From Bidens hawaiensis (taxonomy: Eukaryota > Streptophyta > Magnoliopsida > Asterales > Asteraceae): a DNA stretch of 64,000 bases. A model generated the notes under the pieces. That model did not search any database. It saw only the letters and a program-made list of their open reading frames with translations, and was not told the origin of the DNA. The position numbers and the translations under genes are program-made. The DNA is taken from the NCBI GenBank assembly GCA_021521415.1, contig JAIQDT010003789.1:1-64000 (forward strand). Reading direction: 5' to 3'. Within the stretch, counting starts at the first letter, position 1. Each line of letters starts with the position of its first letter. Shown here piece by piece: positions 25,022 to 37,071 of this stretch.

Positions 25022-27413
25022 TGTCACACCCCGACCAAAGGCGACGGAACATGCCGAGGTGTAACGATTGTCCATAAGCACATGACACTAATTAAAGTGA
25101 CAGTATTTAATAAACTCATTACATTTCACGACATCGAAAATGTCACATAACAATTATCCATAAAATAACCATAAACAAGATATCACAAAATATGGCAAAT
25201 TTGATATTGTTCATTTTTAGTAATATCCTAAGGTCTTTGATGTTGTTTTCTTAACAATCATAAATTAACCAAGATGCAAACCTGGAACATTTCATAAAAT
25301 AAAGTTTGTCAACACAAAGGTTGGTGAGCAATTCATAAGTTTAATCATATTAGTATATAATAAAGATAGCCACAAAAATTGCATACGAAACGATAAATAA
25401 AAGTGGTAATTTGGATAAATAGATATCATTAGCAACACCTAGCTATAAGGTGATGCCAAATAGTCTAGGATTTTATAGTTATCGTTAATGCATTACGTTA
25501 ACAACACCTTGCTATAAGGGGATGCCAAATAGTCTAGGATTTTATAATTTCACCAACCAAAAGGGATAAACACATAGGCATATAAGCATAGAACACCAAA
25601 TCGAGCAATTATTTAAGTAAAGTATACAACTACGTTGGTGGTTTAAGATTCAAATATAAAGCATTTTGTTGAATAAGTATGAAATGTCACCCCCAAAATA
25701 AAAGATGGAAATTGGGGTATGAAGTACTCACCTTCAAGTAGTAAACTTGAAAGATGATAATTTGGTGATTTGTCGGAACGACGAGTTTAACGCTCAATGC
25801 TTAAAAAGAAAAGAAGTCTTGAATTTAGAAAGGTTGTCTTGAAGGTCTTTAAACAAAATAAATGTTGAGAAATGTAAATAATTAAGTTCAAGGTTTTAAA
25901 ATGTAACTATTTAAGAATTTATAATAATAACCCTTTAAAAATGTAAGTTTGCTCGAAATCGGGTTAAAGTATCTAACCTTAATATTTATTCAACCTATGT
26001 TAAGAAATAAGGTGGGTAAAATGCAAGAATGCAAATCCCTTTGGAATAAAGATACTAAAACGGTTTTTTTTTATCGAGTGTTCGGCTTGTCGGTTCGGGT
26101 CTTGATAATTGGTCAAACCCAAAGTCAACTTTCCAAAATATTGAATGTTATGAGATAACTCAATAAAATTTAATAAGACTTAAGACTTAAACAAGTATGT
26201 AGTTCAATTGTTTTAGAACTAACCACGCACGTTAAGCGAGTGTTCGGTTTTGTCGGTCCAAACTTTGTTATGAGATCAAGTTGGATCCAACATTTCCATG
26301 TACTTAAGAAAATATTTAAAAATCAATTTGTAACTATTTTTAAAAAAATATACAAGTCTTGATGGCTAAAAAAACACACTTGTGTGTCTTAAGCAAGTAA
26401 GAATCGGTTTGGTTCGGTTTCCATCTCACAACAAGTTCATAGATGGTTTCCACATGTCCAAACACTAAAGAACTTGTATAAAAATGTACAAATAAAAAAA
26501 ATATTTTAAGTTTTTCAACCAAAAGTTAACAATAAAGTCTTTAAACAAAAGTTCGGTTTTCGGTTCGGATCGTGTTTCGGATTAAGACCGAGGTAAGATT
26601 CTACAAACCCATAACCATAGAATTTGTAAAAATGATTTTAGAAACTTAGATCTAACAATAAGTATGTTTAAACAATTATTTAACAAAACTAGTAACAAAG
26701 TTCGGTTTACGGTTCAGAGCTATTTACGGTTAAACCGAAGCATAGACTCTTAAAAACCCATAACCATGGAACTTGTAAATATGACCAACAAACTAAAATA
26801 AGCAAGATTAATATGTATGAACAAGTTATATAGATGTATATATATCAAGGACAAGAAGTCCTCCATGAAGCCTTGCCTTATGAGGTCCGAAACCTCACCG
26901 ACCGGAATCGGAGAAGTAATTACCAAAGGTAAACAAGGGGTGTATATTATATATATGTTGCACAACCATAAACAAGTATTAATAAGGCTACATAAACTAA
27001 TTAAGATGAAAGACTAAAAACCTTCAAGAACACTTAAGAAGATAACCTTGAATCTTTGATGTTTAAGAGAGTTTTTTTTTTTTTTTTTGGGAGTTGTAGC
27101 AAAGGAAAATGAAGAGGAAAGGTGGTGTATATATAGGGTAATGTTGGTGGTCAAATATGGGTGTGAGACACAAAAGTTTTCATGCAAAATGGATAAAGAC
27201 AAAAACACAAAACAAAAAAAATAATAAATAAATAAATAATAATAAAAATAAAAATAGAATGTTTTCAAGACCCAACAAGTGTGAAACAATATTGTAACAT
27301 AAATCCATCATTTTGATTATAACATAAGTTTCGGTTTACAAATCGGGTCGGTTTACAGAATAAACAAATACAAAAACGAATACAAACAAGACCCGAAATT
27401 GACAAATGTCACA
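25022..27413 (-). repeat. 5' LTR of the Tekay-like element
   Basis: The counterpart of 16902-19320, starting TGTCACACCCCGACC and ending AATGTCACA. It is followed by the duplication AAAAT. Confidence 0.95.
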
Positions 27414-27418
27414 AAAAT
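27414..27418 (+). other. Target-site duplication, right (AAAAT)
   Basis: Identical to 16897-16901. Confidence 0.9.
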
Positions 27419-28625
27419 AATACTTTTTTTTAGTAGTAGACGAACCGTATAATGATTATACGGCTAATATAATCGTTTGTTTGACTTTATAACTTGAAAT
27501 CTGTTTAGGCAAGTTGTCTTAAGTTCAGACGGGTTGTCTCATATTACACGGATATACACCCTATCTTTATAAGACGGGATGTCTGGTTATTAGACGATCA
27601 CATAACTAATTTTGTTTAAAATAATTTTAAACACCAAAACCGTACTCGTTTTTGTGTTCTAAGACCTTCTATATGCTTAAGAACATTTGTATGGTTTATG
27701 TATCAAACTTTACCAAGGTTCGATCGATAAAAGCTTGGATCTAACATAAAGAAACAAACTTGACGAGTCTTTAAGCTATTTGCCTTACTTCCAAGCTGTA
27801 ACACAATCACTCTTACAACATAATCTCACTTTGACAAAGCCTCCTCTTGGATCTTAGCACCTAGCTATGAAGAATGAGGCCTTTAACACCTTTCTTTATG
27901 ATGAAGAAGCCTCAAGAACATCAAAACAAGGACAAAGCTTTTGGGTATGGAATGGTATAAGGATGTTATATGAATGCCTCATACAAATCAAACCACTCTA
28001 GTAGAACCCCCCCCCCCCCCAAGAGATTGATTAAGTGGTTGTGAAAAACAAGCACGTTAAACACCTTTTTTGAGTTGAAGAAACTCAATAACGTCAAAAA
28101 CACATTCTTTCTTATTGATTTTGGCTGTAAAAGGGTTTGGGAATGATAAAGGGATGGATTGGAAACCTGGAATGTTTGTGCGTGATAATTAAAGTTCATG
28201 CATCTCTTTTATAGGCCAAAACGAAGAGATAAGCTCAATTTCTGTGTCTGTCACTAAACAGCAAGTTGTTAAAAGTGGCATTGCTGATTTTGCGTTGAGG
28301 TAGATCACGTGAAATTTTAGACATTCTGTTTAATCAGTCAAATCCGCCATTCAACTTTGAAACCTTAATACGACTTGTCTAAATTGTTAGACGGTCCATC
28401 TAACTAAATTTGGGCTATTTTCCTTCTTAACCCTTAAGTTAAACTTTGGGTTAATTACAATTTAGTCCCTTGACTTATAAAGTATCAAAACGAAGGTCCA
28501 AACCTTACCCTTACGCATATTTATATCTTCTTTTTGTTTGGGATATTTTACCTTAGCCCCTTTAACTATTAAAGATTGGCAAATTTGGCATGAAATTTTC
28601 GGAATGTTACATGAAGAGATAAAAC
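27419..28625. other. LTR-like degraded repeat DNA
   Basis: Repeated AGACGGGTTGTCT/GACGGGATGTCT/AGACGGTCCATCT words lie at 27520-28400. A C15 run is at ~28006-28020. LTR-like words TTACAATTTAGTCCC follow, and the stretch ends GGAATGTTACA at ~28612. The TGTTACA end suggests an LTR boundary, but I could not find the partner end. No coding domain is seen. Confidence 0.4.
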
Positions 28626-29095
28626 CGGTTTAGGGTTTTATGTTATTCAATCTTTACTTCTGATCTTGCATCTCTGACCGAATGAATTGCATAATCTCCT
28701 CAATTGAGATCTCATCTATTTTTTGTCCGTGTTTTTTTGGTGTTGTGGTAGTGTTGGGTGATGCTCCAAATAGTCTGGTTGTCACTCCTTAATATCAGCA
28801 AAGAGTGGGATGCCGGTGATAGGATATAGTCTTTAGGATATGCATGCAGCTGCCTACTCCATTCATACGCTGGTGACTAAAGATAGGCTCCCTACGGATC
28901 GCACATTAGCATACGACTATACGCTTCATTTTCTTCAGTCGTTTGCAACAAGCTCTTGTCTTCACTATATTCTTTTTCTTTTTTTTTGCTTAATCTTCAT
29001 GAAACTTTTGTATAATCCTGTAAATTCACATATGAGGTGATTAAGTAAAATTTCTAAAGGATTTTGAAGAAACAATGCAAAATTTATGCAACATT
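28626..29095. other. Intergenic, nothing recognised
   Basis: No domain, repeat or RNA signal is visible. A 66-codon frame at 28840-29040 has no family resemblance. Confidence 0.4.
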
Positions 29096-29557
29096 TGAAA
29101 CATTCGTTACTTTTCAAACCCGAAAACCCGACTCATTTTAAAATTTTCGGTTTTGTTATATTAATACACACACACACACACATATATATATATATCACAA
29201 GTTTCGTTGTGTGTATTTCATGTGTCATTTTTATTTGTATTTGGATTTGTATTCGCGTTAGTTAAATCAATCCGTTTCGTCGTTTCATTTTATTCGTGTT
29301 CAACGTTCATCATTTATTATTAATATAATATTCTTGATGATTCACGGTTATCGTTTATTCATGTTTTGTTCAATTATTGAAATGTCGGGATTAACGTTTT
29401 TGTTTAAAACTATTAACTTTAATCGAGTTGCGAACTATGCGGGTAAAATATGCAAAAATCTCCAAGCTTCAAGTCAAACGAAAACCTGCATATGAGTAGA
29501 AAATAAATAGAGTTTGTCAACACAAGGTTGAGTGAGATTATCACTAGTTTTTGCATG

Positions 29558-29606
<49 letters not shown>

Positions 29607-29752
29607 GCAAAACGTAATAAATGCGGCAATAAAATCAAACCATAAGCAAATAATGAGTCATTAGACCATTGCCATCCGAATGCGGTAAATAAACACGTAA
29701 GCACATAACAAGTATATTTGATCAATCACACACAATTACATGTTTGGTAGTT

Positions 29753-29795
<43 letters not shown>

Positions 29796-31059
29796 CGAAA
29801 TACGGATTTGTACGCATACGTCCCCAAAAACTTGTGAAAATTCAGTAAAATAGGGGAATGATAAAACTCACCTTAATTCGTAGGTAAGCGAATAAAAACA
29901 ATAATAAATGAATAAGAAATACGCGGATCGTCCTCTAACACGTCGAACGAAATAAACCAGCTGAACCTGAAATTTTGAGATAAGTAAATGTGAGTAAAAC
30001 TGAACTCGTTTCTACTGGAATCGTTCCAAACGGGCGTCTAGAACTCCGGCTATGTTAAATTAAACGTTTAAACGAGTCAGTATTGACCTGAATCCGAATA
30101 GTGAGCCGGAAGTCAAGTTTTGGTTAGTAGCCTTTAAAATTTCGTTATGAGAATAAAAGTCTTCTGGACCGAACATTGGTTCTGACTAGAAGTATGAGAA
30201 AATGAGTAGTCAAATTTATTGACTCTTTTGCCCTTAAACGGGTTTGACTCAAATTGGCCAGTCAATACCCCGCAATCTCAGAAATTGATTAAGGGTAATT
30301 GACAAGTGAGTATTATAGAACAGTTAATCAGTTAACAACTTACGCGGATAACGCTTGAGTCAACGAGAAATCAAGGTCAAAGGCAAAACAAACGTCAAAG
30401 TCAAACTACAGCTTTTAATCTTCAAGTAAACAAGCAAAAATGAATGAGATATCGTTTGGTTAGGGTAGGTGACGGCTGGGAATGTTAGGATTCAGTAAAC
30501 TCTAGGGTTTGGAGTTATGATATGATTATATAGTTGTTATATCAACTTGTTGGACAAGAAACAAATCGGTTTTGGTAAACGAATCAAGCATTAATAATGA
30601 AATCGAGTCATATAATCCTTGATATATTGATCAAATTACTGAATATGAACCTAGACACTATTCCATACTAAATATAATACTCTTGTTGCTCAATTTTCGT
30701 GATTTAGGGTTGATTTAGGAAAGATTTAGTATTAAACGAAGATCGAAAACTAATTTGGCTGGTCTGACAGATCTACGCGCCGCACGAAGTTTATCGGTCC
30801 CCTCCTTCACGCCACGCGAAGGGAGGGTTTCCACCAGACTTCCATTTTTGGTAGTTTTAGTCCCTGTAGTTCCAAAAATGCATTTTTAAGCGACTTCTAA
30901 GGGTTAATTGGCACTAAAGAAAGTTAAGAAATTATAAACTAAGATAAACAAAATTAATTACTAATAATTGGATAATTTCATTAACAAGAAAGATCCGTAT
31001 ACATTCCCGAATCAGGTAAAAAAATACGAATACGAATACGTAAAAACCGAAATGTTACA
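29096..31059. mobile_element. LTR fragments, two orientations
   Basis: The left end reads TGAAACATTCGTTAC with CCCGAAAACCCGAC, matching the start of the solo LTR at 60704 in style. The right end, on the minus strand, starts TGTAACATTTCGG. The shared LTR module is inverted at 29812-29872. So at least the right ~1.6 kb is a minus-strand LTR, while the first ~300 bp looks like the start of a plus-strand LTR. Flanking pentamers do not match. The microsatellites inside, (TAA)n at 29562-29602 and (TA)n at 29757-29791, give spurious poly-Tyr frames. Confidence 0.5.
29812..29872 (-). promoter_or_regulatory. Conserved LTR module (copy 3)
   Basis: On the minus strand: GTGAGTTTTATCATTCCCC, T-rich spacer, CACAAGTTTTTGGGGACG, then GCGTAC. 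It has the same order and spacing as the copies at 291 and 62031. Confidence 0.4.
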
Positions 31060-31139
31060 TTACAAACATGTGTAGGGGCATATTTTTCAGAACAACCAAA
31101 ACATTTCCCTTTGGCCCTTGTTTCCACTATTTCTTTATG

Positions 31140-32148
31140 AGACAAATTTCTTGAATTGACTAGTTTAGGCCTAGTAAGTGGAGTAGGTAATAAAGGTAAT
31201 TGGCACTAGGGAACCCCCTAGTACCATAGTCCATAGGCTTAGAAATAGAAGAAGGATAATATGAAGATTTTAAGGGTTTAGGATTAAGAAATTGAGAAGA
31301 AAGGTTACTATCATTTTGAACCCTAGCCAACATATAAGCCTCAAGCAAACTTTTAGGTATGGCTAATTTCGCTGGATTACCAATTTCAGGTTTAATAACT
31401 CTTAAAAACAAAGTAATGGCATATTCTTCACAAATAGTAACTCTTTTAAAATCTAAATCAAAAATTCCTTACAAAAATCACTGAGAGACTGCCCTGTGTG
31501 TTTCAGATCTGCCAATGATGCTATAGAATGACAATTGAGAACCATGCCGAACCTTGTAATATATTCCTTATATTTTGGCCAAAGCATTCCTTCAATACTC
31601 TCTCCTCTAGACCTGACAAAAAACTAATGCCATAGTAATCCCGAATCATCTAATCCTTCAATACTGCCTCCTCTAGACCTGACAAAAAACTAATGCCATA
31701 GTAATCCCGAATCATCTAAGTGCACAATTTCATACCTCAATTTTAAGTTCTTAGGTGTCGCATCAATGTAAAAAAAATGATCTACCCTACACACCCACCT
31801 TTCAATATTATCCCCGTTAAACTTAGGGAAATCCATTTTTGTAAGACGGTTATGACTATTACGATAGCCATTAAACTGGTGGCCGTATACAAAACCATTA
31901 ACCTAAGGACCAGTTTCATTGTTATGATTATTACGATTATTATTGTTGGCCTGAATGCTCATAAAAATCTGGTTCATTTGATTCTCCATCTGTACACTCA
32001 TAGCTTCTATATTCTTAGAATTCTTGGTTAAGTTTTCTTTAATGTCACCTAATTCAACTAGATTCTCAGTTACAGCTAAATCCTGACGAATCAATGCTTG
32101 ATCCTGCTCCACAACTCGTTGTTCCAAGGTCTTGTTACGAATCGCCAT
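31140..32148 (-). pseudogene. Ty3-type gag remnant with coiled coil
   Basis: Starts MAIRNKTLEQRVVEQDQAL and forms a predicted coiled coil for ~60 residues, followed by an Asn/His-rich linker and a stop near 31903. Beyond it the conserved gag signature MDFPKFNGDNIERWV is readable, as are HLDDSGLLWH and, in the last part, a 83-codon piece at 31160-31411. Several stops and shifts break it. A 66-bp segment is tandemly duplicated at about 31590-31720, repeating the residues LDDSGLLWH and the following FFVRSRG. The protein would assemble the virus-like particle. Confidence 0.75.
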
Positions 32149-32740
32149 CTTATTGATTTGTTCTGATGAAAATTAGGGTTTAATTTGCACGAAATTATGT
32201 GAAATTGATCGAACAATCGAGGTTGAAACAATCAAAAAGAATTTGAGTAAATCGGATGAGTTGATTGAACAATCAATCAATCCGGTATGAATTGAAACGA
32301 TTTGATCGTTGAATCGATCGATTTTGATACACAAAACGGTACGAACCGAACACTTACAAAAATTAAATTGAAATTAGACCAGAATTAGGTTTACAAAGAT
32401 GAAATAGATCGAATGAATGTCAATTTCAGAAAATCTAATGGAATTGAATGAATGAATTAGACGAATTAGAACGAATGATGAGTGAAATTGATGAATTTTG
32501 GTGAATTAGGGTTTAGAAATCAAGAACTTTCGAGGATCAGAAGCTCTAATACCAATTTGTTAGCTACAAATTGAGATTAGAATTAAACGAAAGAAGAAGA
32601 CACTACAATCAATAGCTGTTGTATTCATTAACTGATTTGGGTAGTTATTGATCAACTACCGAATGACTAACAGACTCATTTGCACTATTATATTCTGACA
32701 CAATTGATCCTTCCCCTTTCAACAATTACATTTTAATCCC

Positions 32741-32779
32741 CAACTATTATAATTATTATTATTATTATTATTATTATTT
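32741..32779 (+). repeat. (ATT)n microsatellite
   Basis: Imperfect trinucleotide run within the short LTR. Confidence 0.8.
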
Positions 32780-32783
32780 AACA

Positions 32784-33530
32784 AACCTTAAAATTATTTT
32801 GTAATTGCATATGTTAGAAGCAATTGATCTTCTAGTTTAGTGACATGAGGGTGATGATTAAGGCTTGGGGTCTTTGAGGTCTCAAGTTTGAAACCTGACT
32901 CAAGGGGGTTTTCCTACAGCGATGGGTTTCCTCTTTGAAGGTTTTATGGGCGAGTCAAGTCTAGAATGTCAAAATCAATATGAACGGTTAATATCCTGTA
33001 TCAAAAAGACTCACTCAAATATCAGGGGTGATTCCAAATGCGGTTGAAAAAAAATTACAAATGCCAGGAGTTTTTAGAGCCAGTTAAGAGAAATTATACA
33101 ATTAAATTGGTTAATTGGTTAATCCAAGGTACCATATAACGGATTCTTTTTACCAACACCACATGCACATAAAACAAAAGGTGATAAAATACCATTATAC
33201 TATTTAGGTTGCACGTAAACCGGATATTAAAACAAGGCTTTTGCCTAAAAAGAATACATATATTAAAAATTAAATAAAGCGGCTAACAAATATAAAATAC
33301 TTAAATATTTCGTACCAAAAGATAATTAAAAAAAACTTTCTATCACTTCATCACATCGGAAAGAACATTAAATTAATATACTAAATCTTAAGTTTGTAAC
33401 TTTACTTCAAAATTCGCATTCGAAAAGCATTACCTTGTAACGTAACATTTTATTTTTTAATATTTTGAAGTATAATATCACAAAATGATATTATAACTAA
33501 AAAAACCCTTAATTAATTTATCTTAGTAGT
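32784..33530. other. Intergenic DNA with a possible decayed SINE
   Basis: 32838-32970 contains AGTTTGAAACCTG, loosely like a B box, in a SINE-like context. The rest is AT-rich with no gene. Confidence 0.35.
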
Positions 33531-33855
33531 AATATTGGCTCAATGATAGAGCACTCACTTTACTAGTAAGAGCTAGGGGGTCAAACCTCACTATCACCAA
33601 TTTATATGGGAGATATGAGGGATGACCCTGTCTTGCCAGGGTTCGAGTCCTGATCTTACCTCGTTTTACCGGTTTCTCGCTGTCGTGCCGTATGGCGGGC
33701 GTGGGGGTCGAGTTTTATCCAGGGAATCCCTCAATAGGTGCCCTGCTAGGGGCTCCGTCCGTCCGGACTCGTGGCCGGCTCAGGCTACCTTTAGCCAATG
33801 GGGGCCACGTACGGAGTATCCGGCTTTACTTAGTTTTCGTTAAAAAAAAGCAATA
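33531..33855 (+). mobile_element. tRNA-derived SINE-like element(s)
   Basis: The first part (33535-33600) resembles a tRNA head, with TGGCTCAATGATAGAGCA (A-box-like) and GGGTCAAACC (B-box-like). A second unit has a near-perfect B box, GGGTTCGAGTCC (33638-33649), and a GC-rich body. It ends in GTTAAAAAAAAG at ~33840-33850. It may be one composite SINE or two adjacent units. It lies ~230 bp upstream of the dynein light chain gene. Confidence 0.5.
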
Positions 33856-34083
33856 TTTAATTAAAAAAACAAATATAAGTATAATAATAAAAATAGTAAT
33901 ATAAAAGGAGGAAACACTCCAGGCAGTTACTAAAACAGAGGTGAGAGTTCAGGGAATCAGACATTTGACCCATCCATCATCCTATACCTTTAGATCTAGG
34001 CAGCCACCCCACCCCACCCCACTCAAACAGATCCCTAAAGATAATCCATCCATCATCTAATCCAGCCTCCATGTTATGTTAAA

Positions 34084-34827
34084 ATGTCACGCCACCGTCA
34101 CCATGAACCTCCTTCCCCAGAGGATCCACCCATCACCACTGTCCAAAACATATCCAACAACTTCTCCAAACTCTACCTCAATCACAAAGCAGCATGTTTG
34201 ACCAAGTCACAAAGTCAAAGAACCCAAAAACCCCATTATTACTACTTCAACAAACCACTCAAGGAGGAAAAACCTATACAAAAAGAAGAAGACAAAATCA
34301 AGAGAGCCATTGTAGTAAGACAGAAGCCAGAAAATGATGATGAAATGAAGAAATTACCAAAAGATATTGAAAAGCCAATAGGGATGAGGAGGGGTAGAAG
34401 GAGGCCATTTGGCAGCAGCTCACAAGCTGAGTTGACTGACTTCTTTGCTTGTAATGGGGTCAAAGTGGTTTCTGCTGACATGCCTCCTTATATGCAGATT
34501 CATCTTGTTGACCTCACTAGAACCACTTATGATAGCTTGGAAAAGTTCACTGCTAAAACACTAGCTTTCACACTAAAAAAGGTAACCCTTTTTGATATGC
34601 ATAAGCCCTTTACAATTAATGTGATTTGGTAGGTTGGTCAAATTAACATTCATTAATGGTTGTGTGTGCAGGAGTTTGATGGGGTTTATGGACCAGCATG
34701 GCATTGTATTGTGGGATCAAGTTTTGGATCATTTGTGACACATTCGGTTGGTGGATTTATGTATTTCTCAATGGATCACAAGACTTATGTTCTTCTGTTC
34801 AAGACTGCTGTTCAAAGAGCACATTGA
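34084..34827 (+). CDS. Dynein light chain (LC8-type) domain protein, two exons
   Basis: Exons 34084-34581 and 34672-34827 are joined in phase 0 across a 90-bp GT...AG intron, giving 217 residues. Residues ~126-215 are an LC8/DLC1 domain. [20 protein letters not shown] and then [14 protein letters not shown] match the KEFDxxYxPxWHCIVGxxFGSxVTH core and the ligand-binding strand that the family uses to hold short peptides of partner proteins. The first ~125 residues are a charged, His/Pro/Lys-rich extension with a [11 protein letters not shown] patch, longer than the ~90-residue animal LC8. Plants lack classical dynein heavy chains, so members are thought to act as dimerising hub proteins; that is family knowledge. 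The first ATG is used because no upstream in-frame ATG is linked to a longer open frame. A SINE-like repeat lies just upstream. Confidence 0.9.
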
Positions 34828-35519
34828 AGATGAATCATTTCTTCACACAAAACTGTACAATTTTTGCTGTAACCACTTGTACCTCATGCATCAATAGTTG
34901 TATTTTAAGCTCTGAATGGATCGTTATAATATAGCATGTTTTCACATCACTTGCCCCTTCCGCAATCAATGCCATAATTTTGTTTTCAGGGTCAAACTTG
35001 GTATTTAATTAGGACACTAGTTCGTATTATTTCAACCCTTTGACCAATAAAATTTGGCAATAAAAATCAAAATTGCCATGTAACCACAAAGAAATGCATA
35101 CCATTTTGTTCAACCAAAATGAGACAAACAACCAAACAAATTAGATGATTAGGAAAAAGTTAACTGAAAGAAGCAAAACCACCTTATAATGCGCAAGAAC
35201 ATATGTGAATATTTAAGAAAGTCAAAATTAATATGATTATGAAAGATTAATGCAGCAATAATTTTTTTAGTTCTTCCTATGGCAATAATAGTCAAAATTA
35301 TACCATGTCGAACAAAACGCAACAAACATTTGGAACCAAAGTTTACAGTTGTAAATGACTAAATTCCATCAGAAAGTTGCAGATTGAAAGGAAACAACCT
35401 CATAATGTACAGCATATTTTGACTTTTATGGTCAAAAGTGACTTCAAGTCAAACATAGAAACATATTCCACATTTGAGATGCAAACATGGGATCAAACAA
35501 ATCTGGTTTGATGATGGAA
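34828..35519. other. Intergenic DNA between two convergent genes
   Basis: The 3' ends of the LC8-domain gene (+) and the cyclo-ligase pseudogene (-) face each other. The repeated word AATTTGGCAATAAAAATCAAA near 35050 and AT-rich 3' flanks are all I see. Confidence 0.5.
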
Positions 35520-36575
35520 TTACAGCATTGTTTCATAACAATTCCAGCAAACATGTCTCAAGTAATAATTTGTTGGGCTGTGGAGGTGATAAGGAGAAAC
35601 CAGAGCATGTATGTTAACATCACTTGGAGTGAGAGGTATGACACCATCTTCTAATATTTGAACCGAACAAGATACCGCAACTGCATAAAGAATTCAATGT
35701 CAGATAACAAAATAAAATTCCTGTTTGTTTACTTACCTAGAAGCGGCTGCTTCCAGTTTCTTTGTGTTGCAAGTTCTCGGTACTTTGATAGGAATGAGTC
35801 AAAGTATCTATTTATAAAAAATACCTAATGAGGATTAATTAAGGTAGTTTAAAAAGACCAAAATGCCCTTATGGCTCATGCACTAAATTGGTATAAAAAG
35901 ACCTATGGAAAAAACTAGAACTTACCCTCCACCACGTCCCAATCGCCTTCCGGTTTTATCAAATGCAAGTCCTTTATAAAAGTCATGAGATAAATCTTTA
36001 ATTCCAAACAATGAATCAATCACTTAATCTTAGTTGGGAGAAATTACCAGGTAACAGAAGCAGGTCAACAGGATCATTTGCCAGCGGCATAACTGCAATA
36101 AACACAGATTAAATTTTGATCATAAAGAGTTAATGATTTCACATATAACATAAAACTCTTTTCAAGATTAAATATCGACAAAATGAGCACGCACTGACCA
36201 TCTTGACGATCATTCCATCAGCATCAACAGGAGCGGGCTCTAAAATGTTCATGGAGTTTGCAATTAAATCATCCATACGCGATGTATCAGCATTCGCAAG
36301 TGGCAATTCTTGTCCTCCGCTCGTGGAACATAAAGTATCTTTGTTTGCCCATCTTCAATAACAACATATCATATGGTTTCAGTTAAAGATATTACAAATG
36401 TACCAAACAAAACTAAGTCATTAATCCATGATGAGACACACACCTTTAGTTGTAGTTTGTAAAATATGTTGCAGCAGCAACTTCTCTCAAGGCACTACAG
36501 CCTATATAAGCAGCACATAATCTCTTACAAGGCGTGAACCATGGAGCTTCAATATCAAATTCTAAATTGCATCAT
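35520..36575 (-). pseudogene. 5-formyltetrahydrofolate cyclo-ligase pseudogene (5'-truncated)
   Basis: Minus-strand exons at 36444-36575, 36199-36352, 36048-36092, 35926-35971, 35737-35807 and 35520-35680 are each bounded by plausible AG/GT sites. The signatures fit 5-FCL/MTHFS, the enzyme that converts 5-formyl-THF to 5,10-methenyl-THF with ATP. In order they are: APWF and CSALREV; YVPRAEDKNCHLRML; MDDLIANSMNILEPAPVDAD; PVDLLLLPG; GLAFDKTGRRLGRGGG; YFDSFL; and VQILEDGVIPLTPSDV. Defects: no first exon upstream; TAG just after DDAI; a one-base loss before EAPWF; a frame change after RML (~36310); a one-base loss near 36215. The last four exons remain in one frame to TAA at 35520. Retained introns mean it arose by DNA-level duplication or decay in place, not by reverse transcription. 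Confidence 0.85.
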
Positions 36576-36613
36576 CTGGAAACAAACCAACCAAAAACTA
36601 TAATTATTGTTTA

Positions 36614-36660
36614 CTATTTTATATCTATATCTATATCTATATCTATACTATATATAATAT
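36614..36660 (+). repeat. (TATATC)n hexanucleotide run
   Basis: About five ATATCT units run into CTATACTATATATAATATAGG, a word that resembles Helitron 5' ends. The complementary run (GATATA)n is at 52410-52437. Confidence 0.7.
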
Positions 36661-36764
36661 AGGAGTGAGGGACCTCTTAAATTTTAAGAGGTGTCACTCT
36701 TGTTGCATATTGTACAAGTAATAATGCATAAAATTTTAAGATTGTAGGGGTAAAATAGTTTTTA

Positions 36765-37068
36765 GAGCATACTCATCCTATCCCCTATCTTTAAACCAAA
36801 AATTACACTAAAACTCACTTTATTTTTTCTCTTCATTTCAATTAAATAATACTTTTTATACCTTTTATCATTACCTTTTCTCTTTACTTCACTCACAATC
36901 ACTTTCAAAATATATTAAAAAATTATAGGGATGAACAGTAACTTTTCAAATATACAGAAAAATCATTACTTTTTCTAAAATATAAAAACTCTTCACTCAC
37001 AACATCCTGAATCACTCTCTAAATTATAAAAACACATCTCACATAATATAAGGGGGATGAGAATGCTC
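36765..37068 (+). mobile_element. Tourist-like MITE (PIF/Harbinger type)
   Basis: A 304-bp element with ends GAGCATACTCATCCTATCCC and, inverted, GAGCATTCTCATCCCCC. It is flanked by TTA at 36762-36764 and 37069-37071, the target duplication typical of PIF/Harbinger. It shares its terminal repeat with the larger element that starts at the very next base after the second TTA. Confidence 0.85.
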
Positions 37069-37071
37069 TTA

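Larger units (their letters stand above)
16902..27413 (-). mobile_element. Complete but inactive Ty3/gypsy Tekay-like chromovirus
   Basis: A 10.5-kb element on the minus strand. LTRs of 2419 bp (16902-19320) and 2392 bp (25022-27413) both start TGTCACACCCCGACC and end ATGTCACA. There is a tRNA-Met PBS next to the right LTR, a purine tract next to the left LTR, and the domain order gag, protease, reverse transcriptase, RNase H, integrase, chromodomain. That order with a C-terminal chromodomain and long LTRs is typical of the Tekay/Del chromovirus clade. Stops, frameshifts and a changed reverse transcriptase active site make it non-autonomous. The LTRs remain very similar, so insertion was fairly recent. 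Confidence 0.95.
31060..32783 (-). mobile_element. Truncated Ty3-type element with short LTR
   Basis: On the minus strand: a 226-bp LTR (32558-32783, TGTTAGCTAC...TAACA), then a PBS TTGGTATTAGAGC (about 32543-32555), a leader, and a broken gag. The other LTR and all pol domains are missing; the left side ends at the LTR fragment at 31059. Confidence 0.65.

Noticed and set aside
29419..29725. Poly-Tyr and poly-Leu frames
   Set aside because: Produced by a (TAA)n microsatellite.
33535..33605. Possible tRNA gene
   Set aside because: It has A- and B-box-like words but does not fold into a full cloverleaf with a clear anticodon stem, and the context is SINE-like.
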